A stretch of 64,000 nucleotides of DNA, taken from assembly GCF_000455285.1 (NCBI RefSeq), contig NZ_HG005289.1:119816-183815 (forward strand). The letters are read 5' to 3'. The stretch comes from Candidatus Stoquefichus massiliensis AP9 (GTDB lineage: Bacteria; Bacillota_I; Bacilli_A; Erysipelotrichales; Coprobacillaceae). Both the position numbers and the translations under genes were made by a program. Below, piece after piece: positions 24,716 to 34,072 of this stretch (positions within the stretch are counted from its first letter, which is position 1; each line of letters begins with the position of its first letter). The notes beneath the pieces were generated by a model. The model made no database searches. It was not told the DNA's origin and worked only from the letters and a program-made list of their open reading frames with translations.

Positions 24716-25573
24716 TTAATATGACTTTTCTATTTTACGTACTGGAAATTGAATCTCCGTTAACCATTCATCCTCTGTATCTTTATTCCATATTCCATCA
24801 ATATATGATTCTCTTTGATAACCTATAATTTCATAACCACTTTCTTCAATATATTGCACGATTGCCTCATAGGCTTTTGGCAATGTGTAATAAGGACCTT
24901 TGTGCAACACACATGCTACTAAATCAACAGCTGGAAGAACTTTGAATTGAATAAGTTCGGTATCATCTTTCTTTTCTGTAACTGCTTCACAAATCTCTGC
25001 ATGAATATCTGATTCTCGATATTCTTCATCATAATAAATTGTAAAACAATATTCTGGAATCGCACATTCACAGCCTGCCTTTTCCATTTCATTTCCCATT
25101 GCTGGCATATAATTGAATAAATCCTCATAACCGTCCATATGCACTTGCATTGATGCGATAATCACTTCAGGTATAGATTTCATCACAATGCGGTAATCAC
25201 TATTCAAGCAATTACCTGAAAGATACCCTTCAACACGTGCAATCTGTTTTTGAATATCTGCCATTTCATGCAATAACTCACATTTTTTGCGTATCAGTAA
25301 ATCTTTTTCTGACACACCATTACTGACTTTCTTGATGTCTTCTAATGAAAAACCAAGTTCACGCAATGCTAAAATGCTATGTAATTGTGGAAGCTGATCT
25401 GAGGTATAATAACGATAACCATTCATTTCATCTACATATTCTGGTTTAAATAAACCAATATCATCATAATGTCTTAATGCTTTAATAGTCACTCTATTCA
25501 TTTGAGCAAACATTCCGATTTTATATAACTTTTGAGGTGACTTTTCTGCATAACAATTTTCTCTACTCATCAT
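24716..25573 (-). CDS. MerR-family regulator with GyrI-like drug-binding domain
   Basis: A 285-residue regulator of the BmrR/TipA type. Residues about 17-85 form a MerR winged helix (YKIGMFAQMNRVTIKALRHYDDIGL ... NGYRYYTSDQLPQL), followed by a dimerising coiled coil (LIRKKCELLHEMADIQKQIARVEGYL) and a GyrI-like domain (IPEVIIASMQVHMDGYEDLF ... HKGPYYTLPKAYEAIVQYIEESGYEIIG). It binds a cationic or amphipathic compound and activates a promoter with a 19-base spacer; exactly such a promoter heads this operon at 27071-27101. It is the third gene, 11 bases after the permease, so it controls its own exporter. Confidence 0.9.
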   Translation of the reverse strand: MMSRENCYAEKSPQKLYKIGMFAQMNRVTIKALRHYDDIGLFKPEYVDEMNGYRYYTSDQLPQLHSILALRELGFSLEDIKKVSNGVSEKDLLIRKKCELLHEMADIQKQIARVEGYLSGNCLNSDYRIVMKSIPEVIIASMQVHMDGYEDLFNYMPAMGNEMEKAGCECAIPEYCFTIYYDEEYRESDIHAEICEAVTEKKDDTELIQFKVLPAVDLVACVLHKGPYYTLPKAYEAIVQYIEESGYEIIGYQRESYIDGIWNKDTEDEWLTEIQFPVRKIEKSY

Positions 25574-25584
25574 TCATTCCTCCC

Positions 25585-26328
25585 TTATTCCCACTGAAAT
25601 GATACAACTGATATTATACATCCCACAATAGTAAATACAACTAAAATGCCAATTGAAAACAACAAATGCTCGTTTGTAACACCCATTGATATATCTTTCA
25701 ATAATTTGATGCCATGTGTGAGTGGTAATATATTGGCAATATTTTGTAAAAATGGTGGGAATATTTCATATGGAATTGTGGCACCGGATAAAAATAACAT
25801 TGGAAAATAGACAAAAGTTGTCACAACATTTGCAATTTTCACAGTTTTACATAGACTTGCTATTACCATTCCTAAACTAAACATGGATAGGACAACTAAG
25901 AAATAAGCGCCAATAAATGCCCAGACACTCCCTTGCATCTGATACCCAAAGCCAAACACAGCAACAAGTGAAACAATCACTGATGATAATAATGCTGTCA
26001 TCATTGCTATCATGACTTGTACAAACAACATACTCATTGGACTGACTGGTGTTACAAAGAAATGTTTAAGAATCTTTTTATCTCGATAATCTGCAAAAGT
26101 CAATGGTAAGCCCATAAATGCTGTAGCACAAATGCCAACAGTCAATAAAGATGCAAAAGCACTATCCATAAATGTATATGAACCTTGACCATTGACAGTT
26201 TGATTACCAGCAATCATCCCAATCAAACATAAAACACCTACAGGCATTCCCACACCAAATATTAATCCATCTGGACAGCGTAATGCTAATTTTCCTTCAA
26301 CTTTCAACATTGTCATCATTCTTTTCAT
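25585..26328 (-). CDS. ABC-2 type transporter permease
   Basis: A 247-residue membrane protein with six hydrophobic segments, as in the ABC-2/DrrB family of drug exporter permeases (GMPVGVLCLIGMIAG, ATAFMGLPLTFADYRDKKILKHF with the typical EKE-like loop, FFVTPVSP, LPLTHGIKLLKDI). The ATG at 26328 overlaps the ATPase stop (ATGA) and has GAGAGGAG 8 bases upstream; an earlier in-frame start lies within the ATPase gene. It forms an exporter with the ATPase and is controlled by the MerR-type regulator next to it. Confidence 0.9.
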   Translation of the reverse strand: MKRMMTMLKVEGKLALRCPDGLIFGVGMPVGVLCLIGMIAGNQTVNGQGSYTFMDSAFASLLTVGICATAFMGLPLTFADYRDKKILKHFFVTPVSPMSMLFVQVMIAMMTALLSSVIVSLVAVFGFGYQMQGSVWAFIGAYFLVVLSMFSLGMVIASLCKTVKIANVVTTFVYFPMLFLSGATIPYEIFPPFLQNIANILPLTHGIKLLKDISMGVTNEHLLFSIGILVVFTIVGCIISVVSFQWE

Positions 26329-27047
26329 ACAAGTTTCTCCTCTCCCATATACCATAAGTAAGCTTCTTCCAGATTGTTATAAGGACTCTTCTTGATAATC
26401 TCATCAACCGTTCCTTCAACAATTTTTTGACCCTCTTTGATAAGCAAAACACGATCACATAGATTTTCTGCCTCTTCCATATAATGTGTAGTCAGTAACA
26501 ATGTCATTCCCTGCTTTTTCAGCAGTTTTAAAATCTGCCAAACTTCTCGACGAGTTGTAACATCAAGTCCTGTAGTTAATTCATCTAAAAAAATGACTTC
26601 AGGATGAGGAATTAACGCAATAACAACTGATAATCTTTGTCTTTCTCCACCAGAAAGTTGAGCGACTGCCTGATGGATATATTGTTCTAATTGAAATTGT
26701 TTTAAAAGAGCATGATAATCTGCCGGATGACTATACATAGCTGCTCTTTCTTCACAGACTTCACCAACACGAATATTATTTTGATAATGAGATTGCTGTA
26801 ATTGTACACCAACCTTTTCAAAAATAGTTTTTCGGTGCTTAGTTGCTTCTTTTCCTAATAATTTTGCCGACCCACTATCAGGTGTATTTAAACCAAGTAT
26901 ACATTCTATCGTTGTAGATTTGCCTGCCCCATTGTGACCTAAGAGTCCATAAACTTCTCCTTTTTCAACCTCAAAAGTCAGGTTATCAACAACTTTTCTG
27001 CCATCATAAGTTTTTGTTAATTGATGGACTTCAATACATTTATTCAT
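26325..27047 (-). CDS. ABC transporter ATP-binding protein (MerR-controlled exporter)
   Basis: A 240-residue ABC ATPase: Walker A LLGHNGAGKST, Q-loop VGVQLQQSHY, signature LSGGERQRLS, Walker B VIFLDELTTGLD, H-loop LLTTHYMEEAE. The layout is the DrrA/CcmA type that powers ABC-2 permeases. It is first in a three-gene operon with the permease and the MerR-type regulator. The ribosome site AAGGAGGAGGAG is unusually strong. The likely role is export of the compound sensed by the regulator. Confidence 0.92.
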   Translation of the reverse strand: MNKCIEVHQLTKTYDGRKVVDNLTFEVEKGEVYGLLGHNGAGKSTTIECILGLNTPDSGSAKLLGKEATKHRKTIFEKVGVQLQQSHYQNNIRVGEVCEERAAMYSHPADYHALLKQFQLEQYIHQAVAQLSGGERQRLSVVIALIPHPEVIFLDELTTGLDVTTRREVWQILKLLKKQGMTLLLTTHYMEEAENLCDRVLLIKEGQKIVEGTVDEIIKKSPYNNLEEAYLWYMGEEKLV

Positions 27048-27070
27048 CTTCTCCTCCTCCTTACAAACCT

Positions 27071-27101
27071 AGGATATATCCTCCTGTTAGGGGAGAGTCA
27101 A
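27071..27101 (-). promoter_or_regulatory. MerR-type promoter with 19-bp spacer and dyad
   Basis: On the minus strand TTGACT (27096-27101) and TATCCT (27071-27076) are separated by exactly 19 bases. The spacer contains the dyad CTCC-N7-GGAG. A long spacer with a central dyad is the hallmark of MerR-activated promoters. It heads the operon at 27047-24716. Confidence 0.8.
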
Positions 27102-27112
27102 GTAAACAATCA

Positions 27113-27145
27113 AAAAAATTCAATAGTTGAAATCAACTATTGAAT
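27113..27145 (-). terminator. Terminator of the LytTR-ABC operon
   Basis: ATTCAATAGTTGA (27118-27130) and TCAACTATTGAAT (27133-27145) form a 13-bp perfect stem; TTTTTTT follows on the minus strand. It ends the exporter operon that starts at 29597. Confidence 0.9.
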
Positions 27146-27150
27146 CCTAT

Positions 27151-27852
27151 TTATGCTAATAGATTTCTTTTACGAAATAAACGAATATAAATGATAAGAA
27201 AAACAAATAAATTAGCAAGAATAATGAGAATTGCTTGAGTTGGAAACTCATTTAATGGTAATTTTGTTAAGACATTATTAATCTGTTGAGTAAAAAGAAA
27301 ACTGCCAAACTTTTTGATACTCTCATTAAACATAGATAACATAGGAACAAATGCACAAATCATCATGGCTGGTACAGCTAATGAATTAGCCGCCATCTGA
27401 TTTTTAGAAACAATACCAATAATACTTCCTATAAAAATAGATACAAGCATTCCTAAAGTACATATTCCAACAAAGTATAATAATTGTATTCCTAAATAAC
27501 CCCCAGTAATTCCCATAATAATTAATCCAATAACTGTACAAATCATCACATAAATACTAATTCCTAAAATATACTCAATAGGTTTGACATTGGACATTAT
27601 TAACATTCTTAAACTGCCAGTTTCTTTTTCACCACTGATAATACTTGAAAGAATAATAATAGGTGTCATCCCCACATACATACTAGCAAATAGAATCACA
27701 AAATACTCAGGTGGAACCATATTATCACTGACTGAATTTGTTAATACAATCGCAATAATTGGAAACATCACAATTTGTATTAAGACCTCTTTGTTTTTAA
27801 ATGTTTCTTTTAGTTGTTTAATAAATATAGCTTTGATAATACGAAAACTCAT
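27151..27852 (-). CDS. ABC-2 type permease of the LytTR operon
   Basis: A 233-residue membrane protein with six hydrophobic stretches and the ABC-2 loop SSIISGEKETGSLRMLIMSNVKPIEYILG. The N-terminus IKAIFIKQLKETFKNKEVLIQ is the usual cytoplasmic amphipathic helix. The start lies immediately after the ATPase stop (27853), so the two are coupled. With the ATPase it forms an exporter of the kind linked to LytTR/DUF3021 regulators, often bacteriocin or lipid-related. The cargo is unknown. Confidence 0.9.
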   Translation of the reverse strand: MSFRIIKAIFIKQLKETFKNKEVLIQIVMFPIIAIVLTNSVSDNMVPPEYFVILFASMYVGMTPIIILSSIISGEKETGSLRMLIMSNVKPIEYILGISIYVMICTVIGLIIMGITGGYLGIQLLYFVGICTLGMLVSIFIGSIIGIVSKNQMAANSLAVPAMMICAFVPMLSMFNESIKKFGSFLFTQQINNVLTKLPLNEFPTQAILIILANLFVFLIIYIRLFRKRNLLA

Positions 27853-28701
27853 TTAGCCCAACTCCTTTCCTGTAAGAGAAATAAAGACATTTCCTAGTGT
27901 TGGTTCTGATGAATGAATTGATTGTATATTTTCTGATTGGAATAATTGATAGATGTGTTGTGCACTTTCTCGATTGTTATTAAGAATATATTTTTGATGA
28001 TCTTTGGTTGTTATAATGACTTTATTCAAATCATTATGTCTTTCACAAATTGTTACAGGTGAATCACACTCAATGATTTTTCCTTCATGTAATAGTGCGA
28101 CTCTATGACATAATTTTGCTGCTTCTTCCATGTTGTGTGTTGTTAAAAAAATAGCTGTTCCTTTATCTTTTAACTCTAATAATAAGTTATGAATTTTTAA
28201 TGTCGTCGCAGGATCTAATCCTGACGTTGGTTCATCTAAAAATAATATTTGTGGTTCATGCATAATTGCTCTTGCTAAAACCAATCTCTGTCGCATACCC
28301 TTAGAAAGTTCACTAACTGTTTTCTTACGATCATCATAAAGATGAACTTGCTTTAAAACTTTCTCTATCTTGGCTTTATCCAATTGATAAATCGATGCAA
28401 ACAATGCCAGATTATCATAACAACTTAATCGTGTATAAAGACCCTCCTGATCTAAAACTAAACCAATATGTGTATAATCATCATGTGATAGTTTTAATGA
28501 ATTTTTACCTAGTATATAAGATTTTCCACTATCTGGTGCTAATTGTCCTGTAATGATATGAATCAATGTGGTTTTCCCTGCTCCAGAAGGTCCAAGCAAT
28601 CCAAAGATTTCACCTTTTTCTATTTCAATACAAATATCATTTAAAACTTGTTTTTGTGAAAATAATTTACAAATGTTTTCAATACGAATGGCTTCCATCA
28701 C
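27853..28701 (-). CDS. ABC transporter ATP-binding protein of the LytTR operon
   Basis: A 282-residue ABC ATPase with Walker A LLGPSGAGKTT, signature ELSKGMRQRLVLARA, Walker B QILFLDEPTSGLDP, H-loop FLTTHNMEEAAKLCHRV. The last 70 residues (after IIECDSPVTICERHNDL) are the C-terminal extension found in drug-exporter ATPases. It overlaps the DUF3021 gene by 23 bases and is directly followed by the permease gene, so all four genes of this operon are tightly coupled. Confidence 0.92.
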   Translation of the reverse strand: MMEAIRIENICKLFSQKQVLNDICIEIEKGEIFGLLGPSGAGKTTLIHIITGQLAPDSGKSYILGKNSLKLSHDDYTHIGLVLDQEGLYTRLSCYDNLALFASIYQLDKAKIEKVLKQVHLYDDRKKTVSELSKGMRQRLVLARAIMHEPQILFLDEPTSGLDPATTLKIHNLLLELKDKGTAIFLTTHNMEEAAKLCHRVALLHEGKIIECDSPVTICERHNDLNKVIITTKDHQKYILNNNRESAQHIYQLFQSENIQSIHSSEPTLGNVFISLTGKELG

Positions 28702-29170
28702 TATGTCCTCTTTTCTTATAATTATTTAATAATTCCTGATATTCCTGATTCTTTTTTCTTGTTGTATAAAGACTTATTGAAAAAGCCAAACCAAAACATA
28801 ATCCAAAGGATACAATAAATCCAATCCATGCTCCTACATTTGTAAATGGGAACCAATCAAATAAATAAATATAAAGAATTGTCACTGCAATAACAATCAT
28901 GAGTCGAAAGATAATTTTATAAAGGAGAAGTATTTTCTTCATAAACTTAGGATAATCAAAGATCGCATTAATAATAGCAATTATCAAACTTAATGAAAAA
29001 ATTTGAAACAATGACGCATATGTGATATTTCCATTTTGAAACAATGTAGATATAGTAGTCACTTCATCTCCCACAAAACTTCCTATCACGCAAATAGACA
29101 TCACACAGACTATAAAAGAAATTGCCGTTTTCTTCATAATATCAATGATTGTACGAATTGTTGTTTCCAT
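28679..29170 (-). CDS. DUF3021 membrane protein
   Basis: A 163-residue protein with four transmembrane helices (ISFIVCVMSICVIGSF, LFQIFSLSLIIAIINAIF, IFRLMIVIAVTILYIYLF, VGAWIGFIVSFGLCFGLAFSI) and a short charged tail, the layout of DUF3021. These proteins always accompany a LytTR DNA-binding protein and are thought to hold it at the membrane or to inhibit it. The start overlaps the lytTR gene; AAGGAG is 5 bases upstream. Confidence 0.85.
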   Translation of the reverse strand: METTIRTIIDIMKKTAISFIVCVMSICVIGSFVGDEVTTISTLFQNGNITYASLFQIFSLSLIIAIINAIFDYPKFMKKILLLYKIIFRLMIVIAVTILYIYLFDWFPFTNVGAWIGFIVSFGLCFGLAFSISLYTTRKKNQEYQELLNNYKKRGHSDGSHSY

Positions 29171-29597
29171 CTGTATCTCCTTTCAATTTTCTTTTGAATT
29201 CTTTTGAATAAGTTCTTGAAACCAATATTTGATCTCTATTATCCAGATAAACCATAATACGTGAACCAATATCTGCTTTTAAGCTTTCTATATGATTCAT
29301 ATTCAATAAAGTTGATTTGTTAGCTCTGACAAAGGCATCACTCAGTTTTTCTTCTAACTGATATAACCATAATGGAGATTCATAACAGTCATCCTGTGTA
29401 TAAATAAATGCTTGCTTATCAACCAATTCAATATAGTAAATAGATTCAATATCTAAGAGATATTGCTTTCCCCGTTTATAACCTACAAGTTTTGCATCTA
29501 TATTATTTAAGATTGAAATAACTTTTTGTTTTTCCTGCATATTATCAAATTCAATATACAATGATAAATCTTGTAGATTCGTATCTTTGAATTTCAT
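29142..29597 (-). CDS. LytTR-domain transcriptional regulator
   Basis: A 151-residue protein with no receiver domain. Residues about 60-145 form the LytTR DNA-binding domain (LLDIESIYYIELVDKQAFIYTQD, PLWLYQLEEKLSDAFVRANKSTLLNMNHIESLKADIGSRIMVYLDN). The ATG at 29597 is preceded by AAGGAGTGTGGAG. It starts the operon lytTR / DUF3021 / ABC ATPase / ABC permease. The upstream region holds two direct repeats, 11 bases apart, the type of site LytTR proteins bind, so autoregulation is likely. Confidence 0.9.
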   Translation of the reverse strand: MKFKDTNLQDLSLYIEFDNMQEKQKVISILNNIDAKLVGYKRGKQYLLDIESIYYIELVDKQAFIYTQDDCYESPLWLYQLEEKLSDAFVRANKSTLLNMNHIESLKADIGSRIMVYLDNRDQILVSRTYSKEFKRKLKGDTDGNNNSYNH

Positions 29598-29654
29598 TTC
29601 TCCACACTCCTTATTTGCATTATAATAAGAATAAGCATAAATATCCACAAAATA

Positions 29655-29705
29655 AAACTCACTTGCCTCAAATGACAACCAAGTGACATTTATTGAAATG
29701 AGTTT
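29655..29705. promoter_or_regulatory. Likely LytTR operator
   Basis: Direct repeats AAATGACA (29670-29677) and AAGTGACA (29681-29688) are spaced by one helical turn (11 bases). They lie inside an outer inverted repeat AAACTCA (29655-29661) / TGAGTTT (29699-29705). Position: between the divergent lytTR gene and the 103-residue protein gene, whose TATAAT is at 29727-29732. Confidence 0.6.
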
Positions 29706-29757
29706 CTTATTTATATAAGCTTATGTTATAATGAAAGTCATAAAAAGGAGTGTTTAT

Positions 29758-30069
29758 ATGTTAGCAAGATTACATGTTATTATATCTAGTGAAAAGGATA
29801 CAGACTATCAAAAAGTCAAAGAAGAATTATTGAATATCAATCCTCAGTTTTCTATTTCACCTAGTCGTGAGTATGCAGGATTGAAAGGTCATAGTGAATT
29901 TTATATCACATGTGATTTACAAGAGAATGAAGTACAGCCATTACTTGATCAGTTGAATAATGATTGGGATGGAGAGATGGATGATTGTATTTGTTATGGA
30001 TTTAATACAAAGATGTTTGATGAAATGGTTTATTATTTAGGGTTCACATATTTTAATGATAAAGATTAG
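29758..30069 (+). CDS. Uncharacterised 103-residue protein
   Basis: I do not recognise this family. The protein is small, acidic and soluble: strands MLARLHVIISS and FYITCDL, helices DTDYQKVKEELLNI and ENEVQPLLDQLNNDW, and a C-terminal FNTKMFDEMVYYLGFTYFNDKD. The strand-helix-strand order would suit a ferredoxin-like fold. A good promoter element (TATAAT, 29727-29732) and an AAGGAG site 7 bases before the ATG support expression. It is divergent from the LytTR operon and may share its operator. A terminator follows. Confidence 0.75.
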   Translation: MLARLHVIISSEKDTDYQKVKEELLNINPQFSISPSREYAGLKGHSEFYITCDLQENEVQPLLDQLNNDWDGEMDDCICYGFNTKMFDEMVYYLGFTYFNDKD

Positions 30070-30114
30070 AAGATGATCTTTTTTTCAAAATGCAGCCAGA
30101 AAAGAATATAAATT

Positions 30115-30158
30115 AAAAAAGTCTGAGTACACGTCAAGATGTAAAATCAGACTTTTTT
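30115..30158. terminator. Bidirectional terminator
   Basis: AAAAAAGTCTGA (30115-30126) pairs with TCAGACTTTTTT (30147-30158), giving T-runs on both strands. It separates the 103-residue protein gene from the convergent RpiR-type regulator gene. Confidence 0.88.
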
Positions 30159-30223
30159 AAAATACATTATCATTTCTATTTTTATTATTGTACCATTTAA
30201 TTTCCGACTTATTATATCAATCT

Positions 30224-30979
30224 TTACTGTTTTCTTGAGATCATTTGCATACTAGCAATTAAAATATCAACAATATATCGAATTGCAAATTTATTATATT
30301 TTAAATCATATGAAGGAACAGTTAATTTGTTTTTCGAAAAATCCATTAATGAATTGCATGTAATCAGCCATGTTTTCACATCAGCTTTAAGAAGACGAGA
30401 AATAATTCTTTTGTTTAATTGGAAAATTGTTCCATTAGTACTTAAAATAATCAAAAGATGTCCTTTTTCAAAGTGATAATCTTTCACAAAATCAGTATCA
30501 CAAATAATCACTGGAATACGTAAAGCACTTAATTCTACCTGAATGACATTACACAAAGAACGGTTATCTCCTTGAGCATAAAGGTAGACTTTTTGACTTT
30601 GAAAAATATCATTAATTAAACGATTCAAGGAAGAATAATTAATGTTTTTACTCACATGTGTAATAGCCTGTGATATCCCATTGGCAAATTGTTTTGAGTT
30701 GTGTGGCAAATCATAATCCTGCCGAAAGAAGATGGGTTTATCACGATAGGACTGACTATAATCTATACAGGCATCTTTAAATTCTAAATAGGAATGAAAG
30801 CCAAGATGTTTAGCACATTTTGAAATCTGTCCTTTTGACGTATAACAGTTTTGTGCAATCTCATCAATAGTCATATGTGACACTTCATTCATGTGCGATT
30901 TCACATAATAACAAAAAACATACATTGTTGTATGAGTATCAACACTATTTAAAACCTCATTTAATTTATCAATAATCAT
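30224..30979 (-). CDS. RpiR/MurR-type sugar regulator
   Basis: A 251-residue regulator with an N-terminal HTH_6 domain (SHMTIDEIAQNCYTSKGQISKCAKHLGFHSYLEFKDACIDY) and a C-terminal SIS sugar-phosphate-binding domain (SQKVYLYAQGDNRSLCNVIQVEL ... GHLLIILSTNGTIFQLNKRII). The ATG at 30979 has an AGGGGCTGAG site; a longer in-frame extension would run into the glycosidase gene. A terminator (31019-31048) and a TATAAT (31010-31015) give it some independent expression after the PTS operon. It is the expected controller of the celB-type and GH1 genes, responding to a phosphorylated disaccharide. Confidence 0.85.
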   Translation of the reverse strand: MIIDKLNEVLNSVDTHTTMYVFCYYVKSHMNEVSHMTIDEIAQNCYTSKGQISKCAKHLGFHSYLEFKDACIDYSQSYRDKPIFFRQDYDLPHNSKQFANGISQAITHVSKNINYSSLNRLINDIFQSQKVYLYAQGDNRSLCNVIQVELSALRIPVIICDTDFVKDYHFEKGHLLIILSTNGTIFQLNKRIISRLLKADVKTWLITCNSLMDFSKNKLTVPSYDLKYNKFAIRYIVDILIASMQMISRKQ

Positions 30980-31018
30980 ATTCTCAGCCCCTATCTGTTC
31001 TTTTTTATTATTATACAG

Positions 31019-31048
31019 GAAAAACTCTTGTTGAGATAGACAAGAGTT
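31019..31048 (-). terminator. Terminator of the beta-glucoside PTS operon
   Basis: AACTCTTG (31023-31030) pairs with CAAGAGTT (31041-31048); TTTTT follows on the minus strand. A TATAAT for the downstream regulator gene overlaps its far side at 31010-31015. Confidence 0.8.
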
Positions 31049-31055
31049 CTTTATT

Positions 31056-32543
<1,488 letters not shown>

Positions 32544-33860
32544 TTACTCTCCTTCTCCATAATTTTCAATATTTTGTTTATTTGCCATTTTCACAAATGG
32601 TAGATAGATCAATACACAAATCACAAAAACAATACATACTGATACTGCTGTTTCCCATGACCCAGAAGCAGATAAGAATGCCTTAATTGGCTGTGGTGTT
32701 GTCCATCCAACATCTAAAGTCCCTGGCAATACAAAACCAGTCGAAATCATCAATGCTCCTAATGCCATAGAAACAATTGGTGAAAGAATAAATGGAATCA
32801 CAAGAATTGGATTCAAAACAATTGGTAATCCAAAGATAATCGGTTCATTAATACAGAATAATCCTGGAATCAATCCAATTTTTGCAGTCTTTGTATAATC
32901 ATCACGTTTCCATCCTTTACTTCTTGATAAAATAAGAATGGCAACAATCAATGCAAGTGTATTTCCTGTTCCACCTATACACCCATAATTTTCAAATAAG
33001 GCAAACCATGTATAAGGATATGGCGAACCTGCAGTTGTTCCTGCCTGTGCAGCATAAGAAATATTGGCAATATTCATAGAAGCATATAATGTTAAATAAA
33101 TAGGTGAAACTGTAAATGTTCCGTGAATTCCAACTGACCATAAAATCATAGCCATAAGAATCAGTATTAACGGTGTAAATGGTGTTGCTCCTAATGATTG
33201 AATTGGAACCTGTAATAATGAATAGAGTAAAGCATTCATACCTAATGGTTCAATCAATGAAACAAGGTAAGCAACAATAGAAGTCAAAATAATCAAAATT
33301 GCAGATGGTACAGCAACCATAAATGACTTAGCGACTTCTGGTGGGACCTGATCAGGCATTTTAATCTTTAACTTATCGACTTTAACCAACTTACTAAATC
33401 CCCATCCAATCAGCAACCCAGCAATAATAGCGACAAAAATTCCATTAGCTCCTAAGTAAGAGTCAGTTAACATACCCTCTACTTTTGGTGGATACAAAAC
33501 AAAGAATGCTGCCAAAGCAGTTAAGCCTGCTTTTAAACCATCTTCTTTATACTGTAATGCCATATTTCTTGCAATCAGAAAGACTACAAAGACTGCCATA
33601 AGATTGATTGTTCCATTTCCTACTGGTGATAAAACCGCTTGGAAATCATCTAAATTAGGAATCACTTTAACTAAAAATTGTCCAATAAAACCAGTAGAAC
33701 TTAATAAAACAACATTAATACAAATCACAATTGATCCCACAAATGTTAATGGGAATATTTGTATAAAAGCATCACGAATCGCAATTAAACCTTTGATACT
33801 ATTGAGTTTTGTTGCAAAAGGCATGAAATACTTTTCAAAAAATCGATTCAACGCTTGCAT
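32544..33860 (-). CDS. PTS cellobiose/beta-glucoside transporter subunit IIC
   Basis: A 438-residue membrane protein of the PTS lactose/cellobiose IIC family, with about ten hydrophobic segments, the N-terminal FFEKYFMPFATKLNSIKGLIAIRDAFIQIFPLTFVGSI, and the substrate loop LFCINEPIIFGLPIVLNP. It carries its sugar across the membrane while IIB and IIA (not in this window) pass on phosphate. It is first in the operon with the GH1 enzyme and the RpiR-type regulator. A promoter lies about 110 bases upstream, leaving a long leader. Confidence 0.93.
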   Translation of the reverse strand: MQALNRFFEKYFMPFATKLNSIKGLIAIRDAFIQIFPLTFVGSIVICINVVLLSSTGFIGQFLVKVIPNLDDFQAVLSPVGNGTINLMAVFVVFLIARNMALQYKEDGLKAGLTALAAFFVLYPPKVEGMLTDSYLGANGIFVAIIAGLLIGWGFSKLVKVDKLKIKMPDQVPPEVAKSFMVAVPSAILIILTSIVAYLVSLIEPLGMNALLYSLLQVPIQSLGATPFTPLILILMAMILWSVGIHGTFTVSPIYLTLYASMNIANISYAAQAGTTAGSPYPYTWFALFENYGCIGGTGNTLALIVAILILSRSKGWKRDDYTKTAKIGLIPGLFCINEPIIFGLPIVLNPILVIPFILSPIVSMALGALMISTGFVLPGTLDVGWTTPQPIKAFLSASGSWETAVSVCIVFVICVLIYLPFVKMANKQNIENYGEGE

Positions 33861-33898
33861 ATCTTTTTCCTCCTATCGTTTGTTAAAAAGAGTTTGAT

Positions 33899-34008
33899 TG
33901 ACATGTCATAAATAATTTCTCTACATAGTAAGATTGATCAGATCTTATGTATTTGAGTTTCCCCTCTCTTTTCACCTTCATTATAGGTAAAAAACAAGAG
34001 TAAAGCAA
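33899..34008 (-). promoter_or_regulatory. Promoter and structured leader of the PTS operon
   Basis: On the minus strand TTGCTT (34003-34008) and TATAAT (33980-33985) are spaced by 17 bases. The leader of about 110 bases contains a hairpin (CATAAGAT ... ATCTTA) and a perfect TGACATGTCA palindrome (33899-33908) near the start codon. The palindrome is a possible operator of the RpiR-type regulator. I do not see a LicT-type antiterminator sequence. Confidence 0.55.
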
Positions 34009-34030
34009 AAAAGTTTCCAAAAATGGAAAC
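34005..34030 (-). terminator. Terminator of the HipA-like kinase gene
   Basis: GTTTCCA (34013-34019) pairs with TGGAAAC (34024-34030) with an AAAA loop; on the minus strand TTTTTT follows. The T-run overlaps the -35 element of the PTS promoter. Confidence 0.8.
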
Positions 34031-34072
34031 CCTTACATTTATAATGTGACATTCTTCGACACATCCCATTCA

